Shown piece after piece: positions 25,949 through 34,826 of a stretch of 64,000 bases of DNA. The stretch's first letter is position 1; each line of letters begins with the position of its first letter. The position numbers and the translations under genes are program-made. The stretch covers positions 91,884 to 155,883 of the forward strand of contig QBVC01000026.1 of NCBI GenBank assembly GCA_003058495.1, in the 5' to 3' direction. This DNA comes from a gamma proteobacterium symbiont of Ctena orbiculata. GTDB taxonomy: Bacteria; Pseudomonadota; Gammaproteobacteria; Chromatiales; Chromatiaceae. A model generated the notes under the pieces. That model was given only the letters and a program-made list of their open reading frames with translations, was not told the origin of the DNA and ran no database searches.

Positions 25949-27988
25949 GTGTTGAAGTCGAAGATGTTGAGCATGTGGAAATACGCCGCTGTATTGCTGT
26001 TAACCTGGCATGCGGTTCAGGCAGAGACGCTTAATAATGGGTATGTTGTGGATTCGACGCCCAACTGGGTGGTCGAAAGGCAGTATGATCTAGATCGGCC
26101 CCCGGAGGATGCCCTGGCAGTCCAGTATCTGCTGGTGGATCAGCAGCACAGGTTGCTATCAAAAGTCAGTACGGCAGCTTCCCGCTATTTCTACCGCTTT
26201 GCCATTCGCCTGCTCAACAGGGCTGGATTGGCAGCGAATTCCCAACTGGAAATCAGCTTTAATCCAGCTTATCAAACCTTGCATCTCCATAGCTTGAAGG
26301 TGATTAGAAATGGTGTGGCCAGAGAGCTTGCCGGTTCTGTTTACGTACGCATGGTGCAGCAGGAAGAGCAGCTCGCATCGGATATTCACGACGGGGTGGT
26401 AACCGCGGTCTTGATTCCGGAAGACATCCGCGTAGGGGATGTGATCGACTACAGCTACACCATTGAGGGTAGAAACCCGATTTTTGGATCGAACCATTTT
26501 GGTACCAGTCGCTTGAATTTCAGTGCGCCGATAGACAAGCTCGGGTTGAGGATCCTGACCGATTCCAGCCGCTTTAGATTTCGCAGCGTGGGCGTTGAGC
26601 TCGAGCCCGAGCGGCATCGCGTCCAGGGTTTGAGAGAGTATGCGCTACTCCGTACAAACGTAGCGAACGTGATTGATGATGGTGAGACATCGCCTGAGTA
26701 TTCGCCATTCGCCTGGATTGATTTCAGCGAATACGACAGTTGGGAGGCGGTGAACAAGTGGGCAGCGGAACTCTATTCGGGGCTTGGAATGGACAGCGAG
26801 AAGGTTGTTGCGTTGGCGCGAAAACTCAGGCGCCAGAGCAGCAGCGACGCCGACTATATTACCCGGGCACTGTTTTTCGTACAGAACGAGATTCGCTATT
26901 TGGGGCTGGAGCTTGGAGAGAACTCCCACCGACCGCGTGAACCTCGTGAAGTATTGAACAAACGCTATGGCGACTGCAAGGACAAGTCGCTGCTTCTGGC
27001 GACGTTGTTGCGACAGCAGGGGATTCGAGCCTGGCCGGCGCTGGTCTCGACCAATTCCCGGTATGGGGTAGAGCGTGGTTTGCCCAGCCCCGGCGCGTTC
27101 GATCATGTGATTACAATGGTGGAGTTCAAGGGCAAAAGCTACTGGCTCGATGGCACCCGGTTGTATCAGGCCGGAGGATTGGATGACCTTGGTTTCTCCG
27201 ATTACGGTTTCGCCTTGGTGGTGGGGCATGGGAATGCAAGCCTGCAGCGTATGTATCCCGAACCTCCGCTAGCCTCGAGGGTTGATATCACTGAAGAGAT
27301 TATCGCCTCCGATTTCAACGAGCCGGTTATTTTAAAGGTTAAAACCGAGTACCATCGCAATGCCGCGGAGGTTCAACGTTTCCAGTTTCAAAACATGTCT
27401 CTTGAAAGTATAAAGCGTAACTTTCTTGAATATTATGGTCGATTCTATAGCGATATCAGCGTGGTTGGCGTGCCTGCCTATAAGGATGATATCCGTAGAA
27501 ACCGTTTCACGGTGAGTGAGACTTATCGCATCGACAACTACTGGAAACAAAAGGACTCGCTGATCTACAACAAGATTTATAATCTGTCTTATCTGGAAAC
27601 ACTGAAAAAACCCCAGGTACGGCAGCGTACAACGCCTTACTATCTGGGTGCGCCGCGCAAGATCACTTCGGTCCTGCATTTGCGATATCCGAGAAATGTT
27701 ATCTTAAAACTGGATGAGAACCCGGTCAGTATTGAAAATCCAACGCTGCGCTATGTGTACCAGGATCAGTATTCCGACGGCGTATACACGCACACCTCTT
27801 CGCTGTCTTTAAAGCAAAAGGACGTGGCTTTGGGTGATATGAGGAGCTACCTGGATTCGCTGGATGAGATCCGCAAGGACTGGGAATATACACTGACAGT
27901 CGCCAACCCGGATGTGGTACCGGGATATAGCGAACTGTTGGATCTGAAGGCGCGCCTGAAAGTACTGTCGGGTGGTTACCATGAATAG
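25949..27988 (+). CDS. DUF3857/transglutaminase-like exported protein
   Basis: A 679-residue protein with an N-terminal signal (AAVLLLTWHAVQA). It has a DUF3857 domain (about 60-220) and a transglutaminase-like domain (about 290-400). The catalytic triad is visible: Cys in RYGDCKDKSLLLATLL, His in AFDHVITMV and Asp in SYWLDGT. A beta-rich C-terminal part follows. Such proteins act in the periplasm on unknown peptide or protein substrates. The first codon is GTG 25949; ATG at 25964 or 25973 would keep the signal peptide and is equally possible. The stop overlaps the next gene by eight bases, so the two are coupled. Confidence 0.82.
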   Translation: MLKSKMLSMWKYAAVLLLTWHAVQAETLNNGYVVDSTPNWVVERQYDLDRPPEDALAVQYLLVDQQHRLLSKVSTAASRYFYRFAIRLLNRAGLAANSQLEISFNPAYQTLHLHSLKVIRNGVARELAGSVYVRMVQQEEQLASDIHDGVVTAVLIPEDIRVGDVIDYSYTIEGRNPIFGSNHFGTSRLNFSAPIDKLGLRILTDSSRFRFRSVGVELEPERHRVQGLREYALLRTNVANVIDDGETSPEYSPFAWIDFSEYDSWEAVNKWAAELYSGLGMDSEKVVALARKLRRQSSSDADYITRALFFVQNEIRYLGLELGENSHRPREPREVLNKRYGDCKDKSLLLATLLRQQGIRAWPALVSTNSRYGVERGLPSPGAFDHVITMVEFKGKSYWLDGTRLYQAGGLDDLGFSDYGFALVVGHGNASLQRMYPEPPLASRVDITEEIIASDFNEPVILKVKTEYHRNAAEVQRFQFQNMSLESIKRNFLEYYGRFYSDISVVGVPAYKDDIRRNRFTVSETYRIDNYWKQKDSLIYNKIYNLSYLETLKKPQVRQRTTPYYLGAPRKITSVLHLRYPRNVILKLDENPVSIENPTLRYVYQDQYSDGVYTHTSSLSLKQKDVALGDMRSYLDSLDEIRKDWEYTLTVANPDVVPGYSELLDLKARLKVLSGGYHE

Positions 27989-29195
27989 CCGCTACCCTTT
28001 GATCAGGTTGCCTGTGATCGCTCTATTGGGCATCGTCATCGTTGGCTGCAGCGCCAATAGGTCAACTGTTCAGGATATCGAGCAGAACGCCCAGGCGGAC
28101 ATAGTATCATCGTCACAGGACAACCTCCGCGATGGAGAAAGCGTCTGTAAGGCTATTGCCAGGGAGCTGAGTGTAGGCGACCGTCAAGCCCTGAATGATA
28201 GATTCGATACCCGTTTCGTCATCGCGCGTATCGAAAGCGAAATCGAAATTAATATCTATACGAAGAAGGACCTTCGCTCCTTTGCCCATGGACTGAATGC
28301 AATCATGCCCGGTATGAGCGTGGTCGGTGAGGAACAATTGCGTTGGGATATGCTCCATGGCAGCGGGGATGGTGAAAGCTATTCCTGCCTTGTGCGCACA
28401 AGCCTGCATGAAGAAGGCGTGAGTTATGTGGAGTTTGAGCTGCGAAAGGTCGACGGCGAACTGCGCGTAGTCGATTGGTATGATCTGCTTCGGGAAAGCC
28501 GGATATCCGATTTGTCCGTGATATTTCTGCGCGATATCAATGATATGGCGACGGCGCACCTCACCGCCATGCCATACCAGAGAAACAGGGTTCAACAGGA
28601 ACAGAGACGGTTTCTGGAGTTTTTGAAGGCAACGAAAAGCGGGGACCCTAAACGGGTATTGGCCGCCTACGATGGTCTGCCGCCACGTTTCAAGCAGAAG
28701 CCGCTCTACATGCTGATCGCATTGAATATGGCGTCGATGCTGGATAATGGCCACTATATGCGTGCCCTGCGCAATCTCGAACGGAGGTTTGGGGCCGAAA
28801 GCCGCTACGGAATGCTCCTGGTCGACTTGTATTATGAAGAAAAGCAATATCACAAGGTGGATCGGGTATTGCGTAAATTCAAGCAGCAAGTGGGTGAAGA
28901 CCCACTACTCGACCTGCTTTTGGCAAGCCTCGAGCTTGAGCAGGGTAACATGGAGGCCTTCTACGCCTATTGTCTTCGAATAGTGGACGGTAATCCGAAC
29001 TACCTGGATACTTACTGGGTGCTGTTCGATCAGTTTGTCGCCGACGGAAAGTACCCGGATGCGGTTCTGGTGCTCAATGTTCTCAAGAACATGTTCGAAA
29101 TAACCTTGAATAAAGATGTATTCGTGTCAGAGGAAAAGTACCGGGGGTTCCGTAAGTCCGCTGCATTCAGGGATTGGCGGGCGGGGTCATCCTGA
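27981..29195 (+). CDS. Lipoprotein with TPR-like C-terminal repeats
   Basis: A 404-residue predicted lipoprotein (lipobox VIVGC, Cys23). The middle part is a mixed alpha/beta region of unknown family. From about residue 235 helical hairpins resembling TPRs repeat (PLYMLIALNMASMLDNGHY, YYEEKQYHKVDRVLRKF). It overlaps the transglutaminase-like gene by eight bases, suggesting both products work together at the envelope. GTG at 27972 is an alternative start. I cannot name a function. Confidence 0.7.
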   Translation: MNSRYPLIRLPVIALLGIVIVGCSANRSTVQDIEQNAQADIVSSSQDNLRDGESVCKAIARELSVGDRQALNDRFDTRFVIARIESEIEINIYTKKDLRSFAHGLNAIMPGMSVVGEEQLRWDMLHGSGDGESYSCLVRTSLHEEGVSYVEFELRKVDGELRVVDWYDLLRESRISDLSVIFLRDINDMATAHLTAMPYQRNRVQQEQRRFLEFLKATKSGDPKRVLAAYDGLPPRFKQKPLYMLIALNMASMLDNGHYMRALRNLERRFGAESRYGMLLVDLYYEEKQYHKVDRVLRKFKQQVGEDPLLDLLLASLELEQGNMEAFYAYCLRIVDGNPNYLDTYWVLFDQFVADGKYPDAVLVLNVLKNMFEITLNKDVFVSEEKYRGFRKSAAFRDWRAGSS

Positions 29196-29287
29196 TTAGG
29201 GGCGGGTACAACACTCCGGAATGGTTATTAGTCTCAGCGTCCCTATCGGTTTTGGGCGAAATGATGGATACGGTCTTGGCCATAGAG

Positions 29288-29315
29288 ATAAAAAAAGCCT
29301 GCCGAAGCAGGCTTT
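29288..29315 (-). terminator. Terminator of the qmoAB-hdrCB operon
   Basis: On the minus strand the stem AAAGCCTGC, loop TTCG, stem GCAGGCTTT is followed by a T-run ending at 29291. It lies about 22 bases beyond the hdrB stop. Confidence 0.88.
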
Positions 29316-29336
29316 AAAGACCGAAGCTGGATCGCC

Positions 29337-30236
29337 TTATTTGCTGGCGATCTCCTCCAGTTTCTTGGCCGGGATCACCTGGCCGTCGAGGGCGGCGTCC
29401 TTGGCGCTGCGGCCGAAGGCGACGCTCATCAAGGTGGAGTAGTAGACCACCGGCATGTTGAACTTGGTGCCGTAGGTCTCGTTGATGTTGTCCTGGTAGA
29501 TCTCCACGTTGGCCTGGCACAGGGGGCAGGGGGTGACGATCATGTCGGCGCCGTTGTCGTAGGCCGCCTCGATGATGCCCTTGATCATCTCCTGGGACTT
29601 CTCCGGCTCGGAGAAGGCCAGGGCGCCGCCGCAGCACTGCACTTTCTTTTCATAAGTCGGGATCGAATCGGCACCCACCGCTTCGACGATATTGTCCAGG
29701 TACTTGGGATTCTCGAAGGATTCGCCTGCAATGCCGAAGGGGCGGTTGGTCTGACAGCCCACGTAACCGGCGATCTTGAGGCCTTCCAGGGGCTTTTTGA
29801 CCTTGGATTTGATGCCGTCGAAACCGATGTCTTCCACCAGCACTTCCACCATGTGGCGCACGTTGGCTTCGCCCTGGTATTTCAGACCGGCCTCGGAGAG
29901 GGCGGCGTTGGCGTCCTTGAACATCTGCTCGTCCTCGTGCAGGCGCTCCTTGGCCTCCCGGGTGGAGAGCCAGCAGGCGGCGCAGGTGGCGACGATCTCC
30001 TGGCCGGAGTTGTGCTCCTCGGACAGCGCGATGTTGCGGGCGGAGAGAGCCAGACGGGGCAGTTCGCCGCCACCGCCGTAGCCGATGGAGGCGCCGCAGC
30101 AGTTCCAGTCGGGGATCTCGTTGAGCTGGATGTCCAGCTCCTCGCACATGGTCTGCGCGGAGACTAAATAGTTGGATGAGGTGGCGCCCTTTTGTGAGGA
30201 GCAACCCGGGTAGAATGATAGTTCTATCTTAGCCAT
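29337..30236 (-). CDS. hdrB: HdrB-like heterodisulfide reductase subunit B of the Qmo module
   Basis: A 299-residue soluble protein with two CCG domains that bind the noncubane 4Fe-4S clusters of heterodisulfide reductases. The first has DWNCCGAS with CAACW downstream; the second has GCQTNRP, QCCGGA and CPLCQAN. In this operon it probably takes electrons with HdrC from QmoAB, in place of the membrane subunit QmoC. Spacing to hdrC is 12 bases. Common codons dominate, as in aprBA. In qmoABC operons of many sulfate reducers QmoC is a fusion of HdrC and a HdrE-like membrane part, so this is the soluble alternative. Confidence 0.92.
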   Translation of the reverse strand: MAKIELSFYPGCSSQKGATSSNYLVSAQTMCEELDIQLNEIPDWNCCGASIGYGGGGELPRLALSARNIALSEEHNSGQEIVATCAACWLSTREAKERLHEDEQMFKDANAALSEAGLKYQGEANVRHMVEVLVEDIGFDGIKSKVKKPLEGLKIAGYVGCQTNRPFGIAGESFENPKYLDNIVEAVGADSIPTYEKKVQCCGGALAFSEPEKSQEMIKGIIEAAYDNGADMIVTPCPLCQANVEIYQDNINETYGTKFNMPVVYYSTLMSVAFGRSAKDAALDGQVIPAKKLEEIASK

Positions 30237-30248
30237 GTCGGTCGTTCC

Positions 30249-30872
30249 TCACTTCGCGTCTTTCAGGTTGCCTTCTTCGATCTCCTGGGCCTTCTTCACC
30301 ATCTTCTGGAAGCCGGAGAGATCCTTCACGCTGTGTCCGCCAAAGAACTCCATGGCGTTCATGCGCTTGGCCTTCATCATGTTCTGACCCAGTTTCTGAT
30401 TCGCCATGGCGTTCTTGATGCCCTGGCCGAAACCGTCCTTGAAGTACATGGAGAGACCGAGTTTCAGTTCGTTGACGCGACCTTTTTTCATCAGGTTGTC
30501 CCAGAAGATCTGCGAGAACTCAGCGGTGGGCTGTTTCTTCTGCACCAGGCCGAGGCGCTTCGAGTAGACCGCCAGGCCGTGCATGATGTGGGTGATCGGC
30601 AGGCCGCGGGGGCAGCGGGCGATGCAGTTGTAGCAGGAGGTGCACATCCACATGGAGTCGGTGCCCAGCACCTCGTCGCGCTTGTTGGCGCGGATCATCA
30701 TGAAGAGCTCCTGGGGGGGATGATCCCAATGCTTACCCAGCGGGCAGGAGCCGGAGCAGACGCCGCATTGCATGCACATCTTGACCCATTCTCCCTCCTC
30801 CACATTCGCCTCAACCTCTTTCAAGAAGCTGCTGCGATACTTTTCGATCATTGCGGTATTCAAATCACTCAT
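30249..30872 (-). CDS. hdrC: HdrC-like iron-sulfur subunit of the Qmo module
   Basis: A 207-residue protein with two cubane 4Fe-4S motifs, CMQCGVCSGSCPLG and CTSCYNCIARCPRG, spaced as in HdrC. It has no membrane segments, unlike QmoC. It should relay electrons between QmoB and HdrB. It follows qmoB by 11 bases and precedes hdrB by 12 bases on the minus strand, so all four genes form one operon. Confidence 0.93.
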   Translation of the reverse strand: MSDLNTAMIEKYRSSFLKEVEANVEEGEWVKMCMQCGVCSGSCPLGKHWDHPPQELFMMIRANKRDEVLGTDSMWMCTSCYNCIARCPRGLPITHIMHGLAVYSKRLGLVQKKQPTAEFSQIFWDNLMKKGRVNELKLGLSMYFKDGFGQGIKNAMANQKLGQNMMKAKRMNAMEFFGGHSVKDLSGFQKMVKKAQEIEEGNLKDAK

Positions 30873-30883
30873 TTTCTATCCCC

Positions 30884-33133
30884 TTAGAACTTGAACGGGC
30901 TCAGGCCGATCTTCTCGACGGTCTCCGCCATGTCGTTGATCAACTGCGGCGCACGCTCCACGTCGGTGATGGCAACCTCGTGCAGGATCACCCGCTCCGG
31001 TTCCAGGTTCAGCGTATCCAGGGTGTCACCCACCTTGCTCATGCGCTCCGCCGCCATGGCCGAACCGCGTACAAAGTGGCATTGGTAGTCGTCATCACGA
31101 CGACAGCCCATCATGACGATGCCGTCATACCCGTTGTTCAAGGCGTCGGTTACCCAGGAGAGGCTCACGGAGCCGAGGCAGCGCACCGGTATGACCCGCG
31201 CCCAGGGATTGATCTCCACGCCCGCCTGGGCGGCCTGGTCGAGAGCCGGATAGGCGTCGTTCTCACAGGCCAGTACCAGAATACGGGGTTTCTCGTCCCA
31301 CTCTTCAGGGATCTCCACGTTCTTGATCTGCTGGTTGACGGTCTCCACCGAGTAGTTCTCGAAGGAGATGACACGCACCGGGCAGGCGCCCATGCAGGTG
31401 CCGCAACGACGACAACGGGATTCGTTGTACATCGGATAGCCTTCCTCGTCCTCGTTGATGGCGCCGAAGGGGCACTCAACGGTACAGCGCTTACACTGGG
31501 TGCAACCCTCCTTGCGGAAGCTGGGGAAGGAGAGGTCGCCGGAGCGGGGGTGCGCGGCACGTCCCTTGCCCGCGTTCTCAGCCGCCTGGATCGCCTTCAA
31601 GGCTGCACCGGTGGCGTCGTCGCGGGCCTGCTGGGCGTCCATGGGACGGCGTACAGGGCCGGCGGCGTAGATGCCGGTACGGCGGCTCTCGTAGGGGAAA
31701 CAGATGAAGTGGGAGTCGTTGAATCCGTTCTTCAGATGGGGCAGATCGGTGCCCTGACGATACTGCAGGTTGAGGATTGAAGGGGGGGCATTTTCCAGTG
31801 CCGCCTGAGCCTTCGCCTTTTCCTCTTCGTCCTCTGCCTCGTCCACCATCAACTGGGCGTAGGGATCGGGACCGGAGTTGGGCTCCATGCCGGTGGCCAG
31901 GACCACCAGGTCACAGACCATCTCGGTCTCTTCGTTGAGGATCTTGTCCTCGAACTTGACTGTCAGGCTGTCGCCTGTGACGACCTCTGAGGCGATACCC
32001 TTGGAGAAGGTGACCATCGCCTCTTGACCGGCGCGGTAGAAATCCTCACCGCCGGCACCGGGTGTGCGCAGGTTGTCGAACAGGATGGTGGTGTCGCAAT
32101 CGCCGTTGAGCTCCTTGAAGTACATCGCCTGCTTGATGGAGACCAGATCGGTGACACCGGCAAAGTAGCTCAGGTGACCCTCTTTGTCGGAGCACTGTCC
32201 CGCGTTCTGGATAAAGCAGACCGACTGCACCTCTTTACCGTCGGAGGGCCGTTTGATGGGACCGCCGTTGGCGGCGACCGCCAGGGCCTCCAGCTCGTGG
32301 TTGGTCACAACGTCCGCCGATTTGTCGTAGGCGAACTCGGGAAGTTGGCCGGCATCGTAGGGCTTCCAGCCGGAGGCCTGGACGATGGCGCCGATGGTGA
32401 GGGTCTCGCTGCTGCCCGATTCGGTGGCGACTTCCACGTTGAAGCGGCCAGGAGCACCTTCGGTCTTGGCCAGGGTGCTGTTCAGGTGAACCGTGATCTT
32501 GTCATCGGCCTCGATGGCAGCGACCATGCCGGGCACCGGATTCTCGGCCGGGGCGTCATAGGGGGAACGGTTCGGGATGACCTTGTAGTAGCCGCCGATG
32601 GCGCCGCCCAGCTTGCCGCTCTTCTCCACCAGGTGGACCGGATAACCGGCGGCGGCAGCCTCGATGGCCGCGGTCATGCCGGTAACGCCGCCGCCCACCA
32701 CCAGGATGTTCTTGTTCAGGGACTGCTCACCGGAAGCGGATGGCTTGGTCATGGACTTAAGCTCGGCACAGGCCATACGGATGTAGTCGTCGGCCATCTC
32801 CTGGGTGGTCTCGCTGTTCTCGTCCGTATCCGGACGAACCCAGATCACACCTTCACGCAGGTTGGCGCGGGTCAGGGCCACATCGGTAAAATTGAAGGCC
32901 TCCACCTTGGCGCGGCGGGAGCAGGCGGCGATCATGACATGGGTGACATCATCGTTGGCGATGTCGTCTTTGATCATCTGTACGCCTTCAGCGTTACACA
33001 GCATCTCGTGTTGCTTGCAGCTCTGCATCTTACCGTCACGGGTGGCGGTGGTTTCCAGCTGACCGGCGTCCAGGCGCTCGCCCAGGCCACAGCCGGTGCA
33101 GATATATCCAGCAAATTTCTTTTCCTCAGCCAC
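30884..33133 (-). CDS. qmoB: QmoB, HdrA-like flavoprotein with ferredoxin and MvhD domains
   Basis: A 749-residue protein. The N-terminus has a Cys pair region (ICTGCGLGERLD) and a second cysteine cluster (SCKQHEMLC). An HdrA-type FAD domain starts near residue 143 (ILVVGGGVTGMTAAIEAA). Two 4Fe-4S clusters lie near residues 570-620 (CTQCKRCTVECP and CRRCGTCMGACP). The C-terminus is MvhD-like (VRCLGSVSLSWV, MMGCRRDDDYQCH). This is the domain order of QmoB, partner of APS reductase. It starts four bases after qmoA, on the same strand. Confidence 0.95.
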   Translation of the reverse strand: MAEEKKFAGYICTGCGLGERLDAGQLETTATRDGKMQSCKQHEMLCNAEGVQMIKDDIANDDVTHVMIAACSRRAKVEAFNFTDVALTRANLREGVIWVRPDTDENSETTQEMADDYIRMACAELKSMTKPSASGEQSLNKNILVVGGGVTGMTAAIEAAAAGYPVHLVEKSGKLGGAIGGYYKVIPNRSPYDAPAENPVPGMVAAIEADDKITVHLNSTLAKTEGAPGRFNVEVATESGSSETLTIGAIVQASGWKPYDAGQLPEFAYDKSADVVTNHELEALAVAANGGPIKRPSDGKEVQSVCFIQNAGQCSDKEGHLSYFAGVTDLVSIKQAMYFKELNGDCDTTILFDNLRTPGAGGEDFYRAGQEAMVTFSKGIASEVVTGDSLTVKFEDKILNEETEMVCDLVVLATGMEPNSGPDPYAQLMVDEAEDEEEKAKAQAALENAPPSILNLQYRQGTDLPHLKNGFNDSHFICFPYESRRTGIYAAGPVRRPMDAQQARDDATGAALKAIQAAENAGKGRAAHPRSGDLSFPSFRKEGCTQCKRCTVECPFGAINEDEEGYPMYNESRCRRCGTCMGACPVRVISFENYSVETVNQQIKNVEIPEEWDEKPRILVLACENDAYPALDQAAQAGVEINPWARVIPVRCLGSVSLSWVTDALNNGYDGIVMMGCRRDDDYQCHFVRGSAMAAERMSKVGDTLDTLNLEPERVILHEVAITDVERAPQLINDMAETVEKIGLSPFKF

Positions 33134-33137
33134 TCTC

Positions 33138-34412
33138 TTAACCCTCCGTCGCTGCTACGCGATTGACCACTTGGATGGCGCGCAGGGCGGCACCAGTGGC
33201 GTGTTGAACGGCGCGGTTCACATCCAGCGCATCGGACGAGCAACCAGCAGCGAAGACGCCGCCGTTTTCCGGCGCGGGCTCGATAAAGCCCTCTTCGTTG
33301 ATGACGATCTCCACCGGGAAACTGGCCTTGTCGACGCTGGGCTCCATGCCCACGGCCAGGACCACCAGGTCGTGCTCGTTGGCGTAGCGGTTGTAACCCT
33401 CGGTATCGACGCCGTGCAGGGTCGGATTGCCGTTCTCCTTGTTCTCCACGATGGAGGCAACCTTGGACTTGATGAAGCTGACGTTCTCCTTTGCCTTCAC
33501 CGTCTGGTAGAAATCTTCAAAACGGTCGATGGCGCGGATGTCGATATAGTAGATGGAGATGTCCACCTCGTCCGCCGGGTAGGTGGCCTGCTTCAGGGAG
33601 GCCATGCAGCAGATGCGCGAGCAGTGCAGCAGGTGATTCTTGTCACGGGAGCCTGCGCACTGAATGAAGGCGACCGACTTGATCTCCTTGCCGTCGGAGG
33701 GGCGCTGCAGCTTGCCGCCGGTGGGGCCGTTGGGATCGGCCATGCGCTCGAACTCGACGCTGGTGATGACGTTGGCGATGCGGTCGTAGCCGTAGGGCTG
33801 GATCTTGTTCGCATCGTAGGGTTTCCAGCCGGTGGCCCAGATCACCGCGCCGGCCTTGAATTCGATGGTCTCCTCCTGCATGTCCAGGTCGATGGCGTTG
33901 ACCTTGCACGCATCCTTGGCCTTCTGCGCGTCATCGCTGCCGATGATTGCCGGATCGAGGACATAGCGTTGCGGATGGGCCATGCGGTGGGGCAGGTAGG
34001 CGCCCTTGCGCTTGCCGATGTTGTAGTTGAATTCGTCGTCGAATTCCGCCTCCACTGCCTTGGCGCAGTCGCCGCAGGCGGTGCAGTTCTCATTCACGTA
34101 ACGGGGGCTGATCTTGACAGTGGCTGTGTAGTCGCCGGCCTCACCCTTGATATCCGTAACCTCGGCCATGGTGACGATGTTGAGGTTCGGATTCATCTTC
34201 GCCCGACGCTGGTTGATCTCCAACCCGCAGGTGGGAAAGCAGAGTTTGGGAAAGTACTTGTACAGCTGGGTGACGCGACCGCCGACATAGGGGCGCTTTT
34301 CAACCAGTACGACCTGTTTCCCCGTCTCGGCGGCCTCCAATGCAGCGGTCATGCCGCTGATGCCGCCACCGACCACGAGAATAGTCTCATTGGTTGCGAT
34401 TACTTCCGTCAT
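33138..34412 (-). CDS. qmoA: QmoA, HdrA-like FAD protein
   Basis: First gene of the operon, 424 residues. FAD binding starts at ILVVGGGISGMTAALEAAE. The conserved HdrA segment YFPKLCFPTCGLEINQRR carries cluster-ligand cysteines. A second Cys group (CTACGDCAKAVE) follows near residue 110. QmoA exchanges electrons with AprBA and passes them through QmoB. The gene faces a 414-base upstream gap with a long inverted repeat. Codon use is as biased as in aprBA, consistent with high expression. Confidence 0.95.
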   Translation of the reverse strand: MTEVIATNETILVVGGGISGMTAALEAAETGKQVVLVEKRPYVGGRVTQLYKYFPKLCFPTCGLEINQRRAKMNPNLNIVTMAEVTDIKGEAGDYTATVKISPRYVNENCTACGDCAKAVEAEFDDEFNYNIGKRKGAYLPHRMAHPQRYVLDPAIIGSDDAQKAKDACKVNAIDLDMQEETIEFKAGAVIWATGWKPYDANKIQPYGYDRIANVITSVEFERMADPNGPTGGKLQRPSDGKEIKSVAFIQCAGSRDKNHLLHCSRICCMASLKQATYPADEVDISIYYIDIRAIDRFEDFYQTVKAKENVSFIKSKVASIVENKENGNPTLHGVDTEGYNRYANEHDLVVLAVGMEPSVDKASFPVEIVINEEGFIEPAPENGGVFAAGCSSDALDVNRAVQHATGAALRAIQVVNRVAATEG

Positions 34413-34826
34413 GGATTTTCCTCCGTTGCGGAATGGCTCAATTAACTAGGGTCAACCGTTGACAGATAATACTTGACTTGTCAGCTCGGTTATTACACGA
34501 TCGCGGGTCGCACTCGGCACCCTGGATTCTGGACCCGATACCTTACTCGTCTTCTTGCGCGCCTGCTATATCCCAGCTGGGAATAATCCATCGAATTTTT
34601 GAATGTGATGATAGAGTTGGGTTATGGTCTATAAGTCTTTTCTAATAAATAGTGGTTCGAATTGCGCTTACTTAAATGGCTTTGTTGCATCCTTCGAGAA
34701 CACGCTATGGTGACAAGCTATTTTGGTGGGGCAGGGCCCCACCCTACACAATGGAATAGGCCGTAGGGTGGGGCCCTGCCCCACCAAAACCCGTTGGAAA
34801 CACACTATGTCTATTCGGGGGGGATC
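34413..34826. other. 414-base gap upstream of qmoA with a long inverted repeat
   Basis: Holds the presumed qmoA promoter (on the minus strand) and the 3' flank of the GGDEF/EAL gene, which is transcribed toward it. The notable content is the perfect inverted repeat at 34721-34789. I see no gene. Confidence 0.5.
34721..34789. repeat. Perfect 27-bp inverted repeat (GTGGGGCAGGGCCCCAC family)
   Basis: Arms at 34721-34747 and 34763-34789 are exact reverse complements, separated by 15 bases. Each arm contains its own smaller palindrome (GTGGGGC and GCCCCAC). Related copies occur at 57300-57322 and 60895-60917. The hairpin would follow the GGDEF/EAL gene's stop and could act in termination. Confidence 0.9.

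Noticed and set aside
33096..34445. A long plus-strand frame opposite qmoA
   Set aside because: qmoA has all family motifs; the opposite frame has none and results from its biased codon use.
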